64,000 bases of DNA from Streptomyces sp. LaPpAH-108 (GTDB lineage Bacteria; Actinomycetota; Actinomycetes; Streptomycetales; Streptomycetaceae). The position numbers and the translations under genes are program-made. Shown piece after piece: positions 8,225 through 16,318 of the stretch. Location of the stretch: positions 372,001 through 436,000 of the forward strand of contig NZ_KB891993.1 in NCBI RefSeq assembly GCF_000373625.1. The letters are read 5' to 3'. The notes under the pieces were generated by a model. It saw only the letters and a list, made by a program, of their open reading frames with translations, was not told the origin of the DNA and ran no database searches. Positions within the stretch are counted from its first letter, which is position 1. Every line of letters starts with the position of its first letter.

Positions 8225-9205
8225 ATGGACTCCGCCTCGCAGAACGCGCGATCCGCCGCCGCCAAGCACGCCCTCGACACCGAGCCGCAGTACATCGACG
8301 CACCGCTCACCGCGGCGGCCGCGTTCCTGGTCCTGACGATCAACTCCGGCGAGCAGGCGATGGACAAGGCGCGCTCCGTGGTCGCGAGCACGGACGACCT
8401 CGTCAAGGACATCCGTATCCAGCAGGTCAATTCCTCGGTCTTCACCTGCAATGTCGGCATCTCCCACCACGCCTGGGAACCGCTGACCAAAAAGCCGCTG
8501 CCGAAGGAACTCAAGCCGTTCCAGGAGATCCGGGGCGCGCAGCACACGGCCGTCGCCACCGAAGGCGACTTGCTGTACCACATTCGCTGCGACTCGGTCG
8601 ATCTCATCATCGAATTCGAGAAGATCCTCCTGGAGGCGTTCGGCGATTCGGTGACGGCCGTGGACGACGTCACCGGTTTCCGTTACTACAACGGCCGGGA
8701 CCTTCTCGAATTCGTCGACGGCACGGCCAACCCCGACGGCCTGGACCTGCCGGAGGCCACCCTCGTCGGTGACGAGGACGCGCCCTACGCGGGCGGCAGT
8801 TACGTGGTCATCCAGAAGTATCTGCACAACCTGACCGCCTGGCGGTCGCAGACCACGGAGACCCAGGAAGCCGTCATCGGGCGCACCAAGTTCGACAACA
8901 TCGAGCTGCCGGACGCGACGGAGGGCCAGAAGTCGCACAAGACCCTGTGCACCATCCAGGACGCCGAGGGCGAACACGACATCCTGCGCGACAACATGCC
9001 CTTCGCCAATCCCGGGCGGGGCGAGTACGGCACGTATTTCATCGGATACTCGCGACACCTGTGGGTCACCGAGAAAATGCTGGAGCGCATGTTCATCGGA
9101 GACCCGCCGCCGCTGCACGACCGCATTCTGGACTATTCGCGGGCCGTGACCGGCGTGACGTTCTTCGTCCCGGCCCGTAAATTCCTCAGCGATCTGGACG
9201 GCTGA
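8225..9205 (+). CDS. DyP-type heme peroxidase, class B (YfeX/DypB-like)
   Basis: A 326-residue dye-decolorizing peroxidase. The signature around Asp165 (LEFVDGTANPDG) supplies the distal Asp; a likely proximal heme His is His238 in GQKSHKTL and a distal Arg is Arg255 in HDILRDNMPF, followed by YGTYFIGYSRHLW. The ATG at 8225 follows GGGAGAGG. It has no Tat or Sec signal and lacks the C-terminal encapsulin-targeting extension found in some DypB proteins; no encapsulin gene is adjacent. The 3' end overlaps the convergent EamA gene by 20 nt. Confidence 0.9.
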   Translation: MDSASQNARSAAAKHALDTEPQYIDAPLTAAAAFLVLTINSGEQAMDKARSVVASTDDLVKDIRIQQVNSSVFTCNVGISHHAWEPLTKKPLPKELKPFQEIRGAQHTAVATEGDLLYHIRCDSVDLIIEFEKILLEAFGDSVTAVDDVTGFRYYNGRDLLEFVDGTANPDGLDLPEATLVGDEDAPYAGGSYVVIQKYLHNLTAWRSQTTETQEAVIGRTKFDNIELPDATEGQKSHKTLCTIQDAEGEHDILRDNMPFANPGRGEYGTYFIGYSRHLWVTEKMLERMFIGDPPPLHDRILDYSRAVTGVTFFVPARKFLSDLDG

Positions 9206-10142
9206 GCCGCCGGGGGCGCCGCAGACTCCGTCCGGCGGGGCGGGACTTCGGCGCCCGGAGCAGCGCGGAGACGCGGGACCTGGGCGCCCGGTCCGTCGCA
9301 CGGGAGGGGCGGCCGAGCAGCACTCCGGCCAGGACCAGCGCAAGGCCGCCCCACTGTCGTACGGTCAGCGCCTCGGCGGCGAGCACCGTGCCGAGCAGCA
9401 CCCCCGCGACGGGGTTGAGCAGGCCCACCAGGCCGACCGTGCCCGCGGGCAGGTGCCGCAGTCCGGTGAACCAGGCGACGCAGGCCAGGGCGGTGGCGAT
9501 CAGGGCGACATAGCCGAAGGCGAGCAGCGCCGGGACCGGGAGGGCGGGCGGTGGTCCCTCCACGAGGGCGGCGGCCGGGAGCAGCAGCAGCCCTCCGGCG
9601 GTGAGCTGCCAGGCGGTCGAGGCGAGGACGTCGGCGCCGGTGCCCCACCGCTTGGCCAGGATGTAGCCGAGGGACGACACCAGCAGGGCGGCGACGGAGG
9701 CCGCGACTCCGGGCAGGCTCACGGCCTCGGCGCCGGTGAGCAGCAGGAGGCACACCCCGGCGAGCCCGGTCAGGGCACCGGCCAGATGGGCACCCCGGGG
9801 CCGCTCCCCCACCAGGAGCCAGGCGATCAGCATCATCGTCAGGGGCGACACCGCCATGACGGTGGAAGCGACGCTCGTGGGCAGGAGTTGGGCGGCGACG
9901 TAGACGAGCACGAAGAACACGCTCACGTTGAGCAGGCCGAGGACGGCCGAGCGCCACCACCAGACGCCGTGCGGTCGCTTGCGGGCGAGGGCCAGCAGGA
10001 CAAGACCGGCCGGGAGCGCCCGCAGCGCGGCCCCGTACAGCGGGCGGTCCGGCGGCAGGAACTCGTGCGTGACGAAGTAGTTGGTCCCCCATGCCACCGG
10101 CGCGACCGCCGTCAGTGCCACCCAGCGCCCATTAGCTTCCAT
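9186..10142 (-). CDS. EamA/DMT-family exporter
   Basis: A 318-residue, roughly ten-helix membrane protein made of two EamA repeats (first around VAWGTNYFVTHEFLPPDRP, second around GYILAKRWG). Members export metabolites, amino acids or drugs. The ATG at 10142 lies inside the left palindrome of the shared operator and shows no clear Shine-Dalgarno, so a leaderless or weakly initiated message is likely. It is divergent from the MarR gene, giving the classic repressor/efflux pair. The C-terminal tail is arginine-rich. Confidence 0.87.
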   Translation of the reverse strand: MEANGRWVALTAVAPVAWGTNYFVTHEFLPPDRPLYGAALRALPAGLVLLALARKRPHGVWWWRSAVLGLLNVSVFFVLVYVAAQLLPTSVASTVMAVSPLTMMLIAWLLVGERPRGAHLAGALTGLAGVCLLLLTGAEAVSLPGVAASVAALLVSSLGYILAKRWGTGADVLASTAWQLTAGGLLLLPAAALVEGPPPALPVPALLAFGYVALIATALACVAWFTGLRHLPAGTVGLVGLLNPVAGVLLGTVLAAEALTVRQWGGLALVLAGVLLGRPSRATDRAPRSRVSALLRAPKSRPAGRSLRRPRRLSRPDR

Positions 10143-10171
10143 GGAAGCCAATATAACTTCCCGGGAAGCTA
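10131..10171. promoter_or_regulatory. Double palindromic operator between EamA and MarR genes
   Basis: Two perfect palindromes, GCTTCCATGGAAGC (10135-10148) and CTTCCCGGGAAG (10157-10168), have centres 21 bp apart (two helical turns). The outer half-sites TTAGCTTCC and GGAAGCTAA make the whole 40-bp block symmetric. The EamA start codon is inside the left site and the MarR start is 10 nt after the block, so the encoded MarR protein is the obvious ligand-responsive binder. Confidence 0.85.
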
Positions 10172-10181
10172 AAGTGGAGGC

Positions 10182-10694
10182 ATGGACAATCGGCACCCCG
10201 TGGACCGCGTGGCCCACATCCAGGAGGAGTGGCGCCGCGAGCGCCCCGACCTCGACGTCTCCCCGCAGGGCGTGATCGGCCGACTGCACCGGCTGGCGAA
10301 CCGGCTCACCGAGGAACTGTGTCTGGTGTACCGCCACTACGGCCTCGGCGAGGGCGAGTTCGACGTGCTGTGCGCGCTGCGCCGCGCCGGTGCGCCCTAC
10401 GAGCGGGCGCCCGGCGAGCTGGCCGCGCACACCATGGTGACCACGGGCGCGATGACGAAGCGGATCGACCGCCTGGAGCGGGCCGGACTCGTCACCCGGC
10501 GCCGCTCGGGCGACGACCAGCGCGGCCGGATCGTCGCCCTCACGGAGCCCGGACGCAAGCTGATCGACGAGGCGTTCACCGACCACATGCGCAACGAGCG
10601 CCAGCTGGTGGACCTGTTGAGCCCCGCCGAGGCCGAAGCGCTCGAAACCCTGCTGGGGACGTGGCTGTTGCGGCTGGACGAGCCGCGCGGCTGA
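10182..10694 (+). CDS. MarR-family transcriptional regulator
   Basis: A 170-residue winged-helix regulator. The recognition region reads APGELAAHTMVTTGAMTKRIDRLERAGLVTRR, followed by the wing GDDQRGRIVALTEPGRKL, as in MarR proteins. A GGAGG motif ends only 1 nt before the ATG at 10182, an unusually tight spacing, so initiation may be leaderless. It is divergent from the EamA exporter with two palindromes between them, implying autoregulation and repression of efflux. It ends 2 nt from the convergent DUF916 gene. Confidence 0.92.
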   Translation: MDNRHPVDRVAHIQEEWRRERPDLDVSPQGVIGRLHRLANRLTEELCLVYRHYGLGEGEFDVLCALRRAGAPYERAPGELAAHTMVTTGAMTKRIDRLERAGLVTRRRSGDDQRGRIVALTEPGRKLIDEAFTDHMRNERQLVDLLSPAEAEALETLLGTWLLRLDEPRG

Positions 10695-10696
10695 CC

Positions 10697-11824
10697 TCAG
10701 TCGCGCGAGGGGTCCGGCGCGGGATCGGGCGCGGGGTCCGGCGCGGGGTCCGGTGACGCGCCCTGCGGCGCGGCCTCTCGTGCGGTGTCCAGCGCCTTGG
10801 CCACGGCCGCGGAGACGGCCTGTTCCACCGTGCGCTTGCGGCGCCTGCGCAGGAGCACGTACCCGACCGCGAGGACGACGAGGGCGGCGAGCACGAGGAG
10901 TTGACCCCACGGCCACGCCCATACGGACCGGCTCGCGCTCGCCGGGGCGGCCCGCACCGGACCGCCTTCGCCGTCGGAGGCGACCGGCTCCAGGACCAGC
11001 CCGGCGTCCAGCCGGACGGCGGGCCAGACGCCCTGGACGGTGACGGTACGCGTCAGCGAGTCGCCGGGCAGGATCTCCGGCAGGTCACCGAGGGGCGCGC
11101 GCTGCTTGATCAGCCCGAACAACCCTTGGGACTGGACGATTTGACGGACTTTCAGCCGCACATTGCCCGTGTTGGTGACGGTGTAGGTGAGCCGCAGGCT
11201 GCCACCGCCGAGCGGGTCGAAGGTGCCGTCGTAGTCGGCGTGCAGCCGGCTCACCGCGAGGGCGGGCTTGAGCGGCCCGCTGACATGCAGATAGAGCCGC
11301 GCGCCGAGCCTGCGGTCGAGCCGTACGGTCCCGTCCTCGGACTTGGTGATCAGCGAGGTCACCACCCCGCCGGAGTGGTCGCCCGGGGTCGCGTCGGCGG
11401 GCACCTCGAGCGTGAAGGGCACGGTCGCGGACTGCTGGCTCTTCAGCCTGAGCGTGGTCGACTTCATGGTGATCCAGGAGCCGACGTCACGGGGCTTCTT
11501 GTCCCCGGCCAGCAGGTCGATGCCGCCGCTGGGCGTGGTGAACGCGTCGCTGGCGTAGACGCGGAGCCGGATCGTGCTGTCGCTGCGGTTCACCACGGAG
11601 AGGGCGTCGGTGACGCGGGAGCCGGGGGTGAGGGTGTAGACGAAGCGGCTGCGGCCCTTGCCGACGGGGGTGTCGGCGGGCGCCGCTCCCCAGGAGATCG
11701 AGCCGGGCGAACTCGATGGTGTGGCCCAGGAGTTGGTCGCCGTGCCCAGTAGGGCCGTGAGCGCCGTCAGCACGGCGGCGAGGAGGTGGAGCGGTGAGAG
11801 GGGTGGGGCGGATCTTCGGTTCAT
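10697..11824 (-). CDS. WxL-interacting, DUF916-type peptidoglycan-binding membrane protein
   Basis: A 375-residue protein with a Sec signal peptide (hydrophobic core about residues 10-33), an Ig-like extracellular part typical of DUF916/WxLIP proteins (FVYTLTPGSRVTDALSVVN, then VPADATPGDHSGGVVTSL), one C-terminal membrane helix near residues 300-325 and a basic RRRRKR stop-transfer. The tail is a PDPA repeat encoded by GC-rich direct repeats at 10700-10755. In Firmicutes such proteins tether WxL-domain proteins to the wall. The next gene upstream encodes an HtaA protein with a WxL-like C-terminus, which supports the same role here. Confidence 0.78.
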   Translation of the reverse strand: MNRRSAPPLSPLHLLAAVLTALTALLGTATNSWATPSSSPGSISWGAAPADTPVGKGRSRFVYTLTPGSRVTDALSVVNRSDSTIRLRVYASDAFTTPSGGIDLLAGDKKPRDVGSWITMKSTTLRLKSQQSATVPFTLEVPADATPGDHSGGVVTSLITKSEDGTVRLDRRLGARLYLHVSGPLKPALAVSRLHADYDGTFDPLGGGSLRLTYTVTNTGNVRLKVRQIVQSQGLFGLIKQRAPLGDLPEILPGDSLTRTVTVQGVWPAVRLDAGLVLEPVASDGEGGPVRAAPASASRSVWAWPWGQLLVLAALVVLAVGYVLLRRRRKRTVEQAVSAAVAKALDTAREAAPQGASPDPAPDPAPDPAPDPSRD

Positions 11825-11900
11825 GGTTCTCTCCGTCGTCGAACGGCCGGCCGCGCCGTGGGGGGTGAGCCGGGTCCGGCCGCTCGCGACGTTGGTGCCG

Positions 11901-11945
11901 ACCCGGCACGGGCGCCGTCTCTCAAGTCGGTTGCCCGTGCCGGGT
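11901..11945 (-). terminator. Hairpin between HtaA-WxL and DUF916 genes
   Basis: ACCCGGCACGGGC (11901-11913) and its exact complement (11933-11945) form a 13-bp stem with a 19-nt loop in the 142-nt gap. It probably ends or attenuates the HtaA-WxL transcript, leaving the DUF916 gene to read-through or its own promoter. Confidence 0.65.
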
Positions 11946-11966
11946 GTGGTGCGGGTGTTACGGGTG

Positions 11967-13394
11967 TCAGCTGAGCGCGGTCAGCGTGAGGGTGGTGGTG
12001 TAGGTGCCGGACTCGGTGGTGGTGGGCAGCCGCAGGTCGAGCGCGGCACCGAGGGTCGCGGTGCCCTTGGCGTGCCCGGCGTCGGCGGAGCCGAGGACGG
12101 CGGACCCGGTCAGACCGGCGCCGCTGTCGATGCCCGAGGCCACGGCGGCACCGGCGTGCGCCCCGGCGCCCCCGGTGACCACCGAGGGGGTCCAGCCGAG
12201 GTACTTGCCGGACAGGCCGCCGGTGAAGTCGCCGGTCTGGCCGGAGACCGACCAGGCGGGGGCTCCGGCGCGGGTGTCGGTCACCTTGACCGGCTTCAGG
12301 TCACCGGTGGACTGGAGGTACGCGCCCTTGTTCACCGCGTCGGTCAGGGTCACGGCGTGGTCGCTGCCGTCGATGGTCCAGGTGAACTCACCGGCCTGCT
12401 CCGGCACGGTGGCCGTGATGGTCTGCTCCCCTTCCGAGGCCGCCGGGCCGTCACCGCCGTCGCCGTCGCCCCCGGCGGCAGCGGTGTACGCGACGCTCAG
12501 CGGCGTGGCGGGCTTGGCCGCGTCACGGGCTCCGCCGGAGGTGAACCAGTACGAGGACTGCCCCGTCAACTGCTGGAAGTCCACGAAGCTCTGCGGGAAC
12601 GCACCCCAATACGCCTCGTTGGAGGCCGACTTGGCGGGCTGACCGGTCGTCCCGGAAGGAACCGACACCGACACGCCCAGGTAGTCCGGCGTCACCGTGA
12701 AGCCCGACTCCCCCAGCTCGACATGGCTCAGGTTGGCCAGGGTCACGGTCGTCGCGGGCAGCGGCACCCACTTGCCGGGGTCGTTCATGTCCGCGCCGTA
12801 GCCCGTCGCGGTCGCCGTCAACGTGCCCGTACCGTCGGCCTTCACCGTCAGTGTGGGGTCCGTGGCGGACCAGTAGGTCAGACCACCGTAGAAGACGGAG
12901 GTGAAGGAACCCTCCCAGTGGATCGTCGCCGTACCGGCCGAACGGTCCACCGTGCCGGTCCCGTTGTGGAACACCACCCGGTTCCGGGTCAGCGAGCTGG
13001 TCGAACCGGCGGACACGGCGGCGCCGTTGGGGTCCTGGCACTTCGTCGCCCAGGTCGGCTCCGACCACGCTCCGGCACTGTCCGGCTTCTCCACCGAGAC
13101 GTCACCGTCGTGGGTCGCGTAGAACCCGTCCGACTGCGTCCACAGACGACTCGACCCGGTGTCCCCCGCCTTTCCGGCGGACAGGAAGTTGCACCCTCCG
13201 AAGAACGCGCCACCCCCCTGCTCACCGCTCAGACCCCACGCGAACGACGCGCCCGACACCTGCACGGAGGCGGCGGAGGCCGAGCCGGTGCCCGCGATCA
13301 GGCCGGACACGGCCAGGGCGCCGACGACCACGCCCGTGAGGGTGCGGCGGGTGTTCGCTCTCGCGCCGGTCCGGCGCGCAGTGATTCGATACAT
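11967..13394 (-). CDS. Secreted HtaA-domain heme-binding protein with WxL-like C-terminal domain
   Basis: A 475-residue secreted protein. A Sec signal ends at about residue 41 (GTGSASA). One HtaA domain follows (about 42-265; SFAWGLSGEQGGGAFFGGCNF, then TIHWEGSFTSVFYGGLTYW); HtaA domains bind heme at the actinobacterial surface. The last 180 residues resemble a WxL wall-binding domain (FTWTIDGSDHAVTLTD, AWSVSGQTGDFTGG, LGWTPS, ending TYTTTLTLTALS). There is no transmembrane anchor. The HtaA-coding part is nearly identical at DNA level to that of the neighbouring gene at 13536-15380, a recent duplication. WxL identification is from motifs only. Confidence 0.82.
   Translation of the reverse strand: MYRITARRTGARANTRRTLTGVVVGALAVSGLIAGTGSASAASVQVSGASFAWGLSGEQGGGAFFGGCNFLSAGKAGDTGSSRLWTQSDGFYATHDGDVSVEKPDSAGAWSEPTWATKCQDPNGAAVSAGSTSSLTRNRVVFHNGTGTVDRSAGTATIHWEGSFTSVFYGGLTYWSATDPTLTVKADGTGTLTATATGYGADMNDPGKWVPLPATTVTLANLSHVELGESGFTVTPDYLGVSVSVPSGTTGQPAKSASNEAYWGAFPQSFVDFQQLTGQSSYWFTSGGARDAAKPATPLSVAYTAAAGGDGDGGDGPAASEGEQTITATVPEQAGEFTWTIDGSDHAVTLTDAVNKGAYLQSTGDLKPVKVTDTRAGAPAWSVSGQTGDFTGGLSGKYLGWTPSVVTGGAGAHAGAAVASGIDSGAGLTGSAVLGSADAGHAKGTATLGAALDLRLPTTTESGTYTTTLTLTALS
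12490..13290 (-). repeat. Direct repeat copy 1 (HtaA-domain coding segment)
   Basis: About 800 bp match the segment offset by roughly 2,004 bp (14494-15294), with long runs of exact identity such as around 13152-13215 versus 15156-15219. It spans the signal-peptide junction to the end of the first HtaA domain. Boundaries are approximate. Confidence 0.85.
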
Positions 13395-13423
13395 TTGCTT
13401 CTTCTCTCCCGTAGAGAAATCAG

Positions 13424-13446
13424 GTGGGACACGCGGTGTCCCACCG
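13424..13446 (-). promoter_or_regulatory. Perfect inverted repeat in leader of HtaA-WxL gene
   Basis: GGTGGGACAC (13424-13433) and GTGTCCCACC (13437-13446) form 10-bp arms with a 3-nt loop, 30 nt upstream of the HtaA-WxL start. It may be a leader hairpin or operator; no iron box is visible in this gap. Confidence 0.5.
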
Positions 13447-13498
13447 GTCGAGGGGCCGGGCGGGCAGGCCCGGCCCCTTCGGCTTGTGGTGGGGGGCT

Positions 13499-13525
13499 CG
13501 GCCGGTCGGCCGGTGCGACCGGCCG
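13499..13525 (-). terminator. Hairpin terminator after the two-domain HtaA gene
   Basis: CGGCCGGTCG (13499-13508) and its complement CGACCGGCCG (13516-13525) flank a 7-nt loop 10 nt downstream of the stop codon at 13536 on the reverse strand. Confidence 0.7.
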
Positions 13526-13535
13526 GTGGGGGGTC

Positions 13536-15380
13536 TCAGCGGTGCGCCCCGGCGGGCTGCCTGCGGCGCCGTACGACGACGACCAGCGCAAGCCCTGCGG
13601 CCACACAGGCGGCAGCGGCGGCGGAGGTGCCGAGGACAGGGGTGCCCGTGCCGGTGCTGGCCAGCGTGTCGCCCGGCCGGTACTTGAGGTCGGGCACGAG
13701 CGCGGAGTCGCCACCGGAGCCGCCGGAGTCACCGGCACCCGCGCCGCCCGTGGTCCCGCCGTCGGAGCCGCCGCCCGGCGCGGCCCCGCTGCCGGTGCAG
13801 CCGGACAGGAGCACGGTCGCGTCGTCGAGCTGCTGGCCCTTCTGGTAGAAGCTCGACCCCTGGAAGGTGAACGCCTTGGTGTCCAGGATCGCGGTGTGCA
13901 TCGTGCGGGTGATGCCGGAGGCGCTGGTGCGCGGGACGGTGCCGGTCAGGTCGACGGAGGCCAGGGCGACGTCCTCGCGGGCGTCGGTCGTCGGCGTGCT
14001 CCCCGGGGCGCTGACGGTCAGGCTGACGTCGGCGTACAGCTTGCCGCTCTTGCCGTGCACGGTCAGCCGCGGGTCGGCGATCACGATCTTGAAGTAGTGG
14101 GCCGGGTAGGAGTACGTGACCTTGCCGCCGTACTGCACGGTGAAGTCGTCCGACGAGGTGTACGCGGAGCTGGACTCGAACGGCCACCGGTAGGTGCCGG
14201 TGCTGTCCTTGCCCGTGACGGCCAGGTCCTCGGAGAGGATCTTCAGTCCGTCGGCGGCGGTGATGCTGTTGCCCGCCGGACCGCCGACGTACGAACGGAA
14301 GCTCTTCTTGAATCCCCAGGTCAGACTGCCGCCCTTGACCCCGTCGGTCAGCTCGCAGGTGCCCCGCCCGGTCGCGGTGGCCGAGGGCGAGCCGGTCGGC
14401 TGGTGCGTCGGGGACGCGGTGGTGCTGGGCGTGGGCGAGGTGGTGGCCGGATCGCTCGGCGTGGGGTCGTCGGTGCCCCCGGCCGCGGTGTAGGACACGC
14501 TCAGCGGGGTGGCGGGCTTGGCCGCGTCACGGGCTCCGCCGGAGGTGAACCAGTACGAGGACTGCCCCGTCAGCTGCTGGAAGTCCACGAAGCTCTGCGG
14601 GAACGAGCCCCAATACGCCTCGTTGGAGGCCGACTTGGCGGGCTGCGCGGTCGTCCCGGAAGGGACCGACACCGGGACACCGAGATAGTCCGGGGTCACC
14701 GTGAAGCCCGAGGCCCCCAACTCGACATGGCTCAGGTTGGCCAGAGTCACCGTCGACGCGGGCAGCGGCACCCACTTGCCGGGGTCGTTCATGTCCGCGC
14801 CGTAGCCGGTTGCCGTGGCGGTGAGTGTCGCCGTCCCGTCGGCCTTCACGGTCAGCGTCGGATCGGTGGCGGACCAGTAGGTGAGCCCGCCGTAGAAGAC
14901 GGAGGTGAAGGAACCCTCCCAGTGGATCGTCGCCGTACCGGCCGAACGGTCCACCGTGCCCGTGCCGTTGTGGAACACCACCCGGTTCTGGGTCAACGAG
15001 GTCGTCGAACCGGCCGACACGGCCTTGCCGTTGGGATCCTGGCACTTGGTCGCCCAGGTGGGCTCGGACCAGGCGCCCGCGCTGTCCGGCTTCTCCACCG
15101 AGACGTCACCGTCGTGGGTCGCGTAGAACCCGTCCGACTGGGTCCACAGACGGCTCGACCCGGTGTCCCCCGCCTTTCCGGCGGACAGGAAGTTGCACCC
15201 TCCGAAGAACGCGCCACCTCCCTGCTCACCGCTCAGACCCCACGCGAACGACGCGTCCGAGACCTGTACCGGGGCGGCGGAGGCCGGACCGGCGCCGACG
15301 ACGACGCCGGAGGCCAGCACCGCGCCCACGAGGGCGCAGCGGACCAGGGGACCACGGCGTCTGATGCTCTGGGTACTCAC
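13536..15380 (-). CDS. Cell-wall-anchored HtaA-domain heme receptor with LASTG sorting signal
   Basis: A 614-residue surface protein. A signal peptide (to about residue 35) precedes a first HtaA domain nearly identical to that of the next gene, a Ser/Thr/Pro linker (about 258-300) and a second, divergent HtaA domain (CELTDGVKGGSLTWGFKKSF through QLDDATVLLSGC). The end reads LASTG, a hydrophobic helix and RRRR, a sortase-E-type LAXTG sorting signal used in Streptomyces. The start is GTG 15380, overlapping the stop of the preceding gene as GTGA; the upstream open frame is not used. It is last in the hmuTUV operon and should present heme to HmuT. Confidence 0.87.
   Translation of the reverse strand: MSTQSIRRRGPLVRCALVGAVLASGVVVGAGPASAAPVQVSDASFAWGLSGEQGGGAFFGGCNFLSAGKAGDTGSSRLWTQSDGFYATHDGDVSVEKPDSAGAWSEPTWATKCQDPNGKAVSAGSTTSLTQNRVVFHNGTGTVDRSAGTATIHWEGSFTSVFYGGLTYWSATDPTLTVKADGTATLTATATGYGADMNDPGKWVPLPASTVTLANLSHVELGASGFTVTPDYLGVPVSVPSGTTAQPAKSASNEAYWGSFPQSFVDFQQLTGQSSYWFTSGGARDAAKPATPLSVSYTAAGGTDDPTPSDPATTSPTPSTTASPTHQPTGSPSATATGRGTCELTDGVKGGSLTWGFKKSFRSYVGGPAGNSITAADGLKILSEDLAVTGKDSTGTYRWPFESSSAYTSSDDFTVQYGGKVTYSYPAHYFKIVIADPRLTVHGKSGKLYADVSLTVSAPGSTPTTDAREDVALASVDLTGTVPRTSASGITRTMHTAILDTKAFTFQGSSFYQKGQQLDDATVLLSGCTGSGAAPGGGSDGGTTGGAGAGDSGGSGGDSALVPDLKYRPGDTLASTGTGTPVLGTSAAAAACVAAGLALVVVVRRRRQPAGAHR
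14494..15294 (-). repeat. Direct repeat copy 2 (HtaA-domain coding segment)
   Basis: Partner of the 12490-13290 copy in the same orientation. Differences are mostly synonymous; because the copies are direct repeats, recombination between them would delete about 2 kb and fuse the two HtaA genes. Boundaries are approximate. Confidence 0.85.
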
Positions 15381-16318
15381 TTCTCTCCCGAATTCACGGA
15401 CGTGCCACCGCGCTTGCGTCGGCGCAGCAGCCAGAGGGCGGACAGGATGGCGGCCACCGCCACGACGACGGCGCAGCCGGCCACGAGCAGGCCGGTGCCG
15501 GAGACGGAGGTGGCGCTCACGACCGGGTCCGCCGACACGGCGGGCGTCGGGGACGGGGTCGCGGCCGGGGCGGCCGGGGCGGAGGAGGTCTCCTCCGGGG
15601 GCGCCGAGGACGGGCTCGCGGTGGGCGTCCGCTGTGCCTTCTTCTTCGCGGACTCCGTGTCCTCGGCCTTCGGCGTACCGGGACGTGCCGACTTGGTCGC
15701 GGGCGCCTGACCGGCGCCGGGTGCGGCGAAGTCGATCGGGGTGAAGGTCTCGTTGCGGGGGTTCGCCACGCCGTGCGCGCCGATGGTGATCACTCCGCAC
15801 TGGACCTTGCGGCAGTCGACCTGACGGATCGCGCCGTCGCGGCCCTTGGCCGGGAAGACGGCCCCGGGCACGACCAGGGTCGCGTCCCAGGTGCCGTCCG
15901 CGCGGACGGTTCCCCCGTTGGCGGCGTAGGCGGTGGGGTCGCCGGGGAAGGCGACGAACCGCTGGTAGCCGTGGTTGTCCTTGGTCTCGGAGTCCTGGAC
16001 GTAGACGTAGTCGACGCCGCTGGTGCCGCCCTGGCTGGGCCGCCAGGTGCCGCTGACGGTGCCGAACAGCACGTAGACGCCGCCGAATCCGTTCTTGACG
16101 GACTGGAAACCCGCGCCGTGCAGCCGGAGTTTCGTGGCGTAGTCGGGGTCGGCGGTGGCCGGGCTCGCGCTCACCCGGGCGGCTGCCATGGCGGGCGGTG
16201 CGGGGACGAGGACGGCGGCCAGGGTGAGGAAGGCGGCAGCCGCGAGGGAGGAGAACAGGCGAAGTCCCGTTCTCCGCCGTTCCGGTGGTACCGGTATGTG
16301 TTCGGTGGGCGTGGTCAT
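15377..16318 (-). CDS. Membrane-anchored secreted protein of the heme-uptake operon
   Basis: A 313-residue protein with an N-terminal signal (hydrophobic core about 20-45), an extracellular domain (ARVSASPATADPDYATKLRL, then HGAGF and VLFGTVSGTWRPSQGG), a Pro/Ser/Ala-rich linker and one C-terminal helix with RRRKR. The DP..AT.L...GAGF signature recurs at the C-terminus of the HtaA protein at 20541-22475, so this looks like the same domain carried separately. It is coupled to hmuV upstream (ATGA overlap) and to the HtaA gene downstream (GTGA overlap). Function unknown; a surface heme relay component is inferred from context. Confidence 0.75.
   Translation of the reverse strand: MTTPTEHIPVPPERRRTGLRLFSSLAAAAFLTLAAVLVPAPPAMAAARVSASPATADPDYATKLRLHGAGFQSVKNGFGGVYVLFGTVSGTWRPSQGGTSGVDYVYVQDSETKDNHGYQRFVAFPGDPTAYAANGGTVRADGTWDATLVVPGAVFPAKGRDGAIRQVDCRKVQCGVITIGAHGVANPRNETFTPIDFAAPGAGQAPATKSARPGTPKAEDTESAKKKAQRTPTASPSSAPPEETSSAPAAPAATPSPTPAVSADPVVSATSVSGTGLLVAGCAVVVAVAAILSALWLLRRRKRGGTSVNSGEK

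Noticed and set aside
8225-9205. Encapsulin cargo role for the DyP peroxidase
   Set aside because: No C-terminal targeting extension and no encapsulin gene adjacent.
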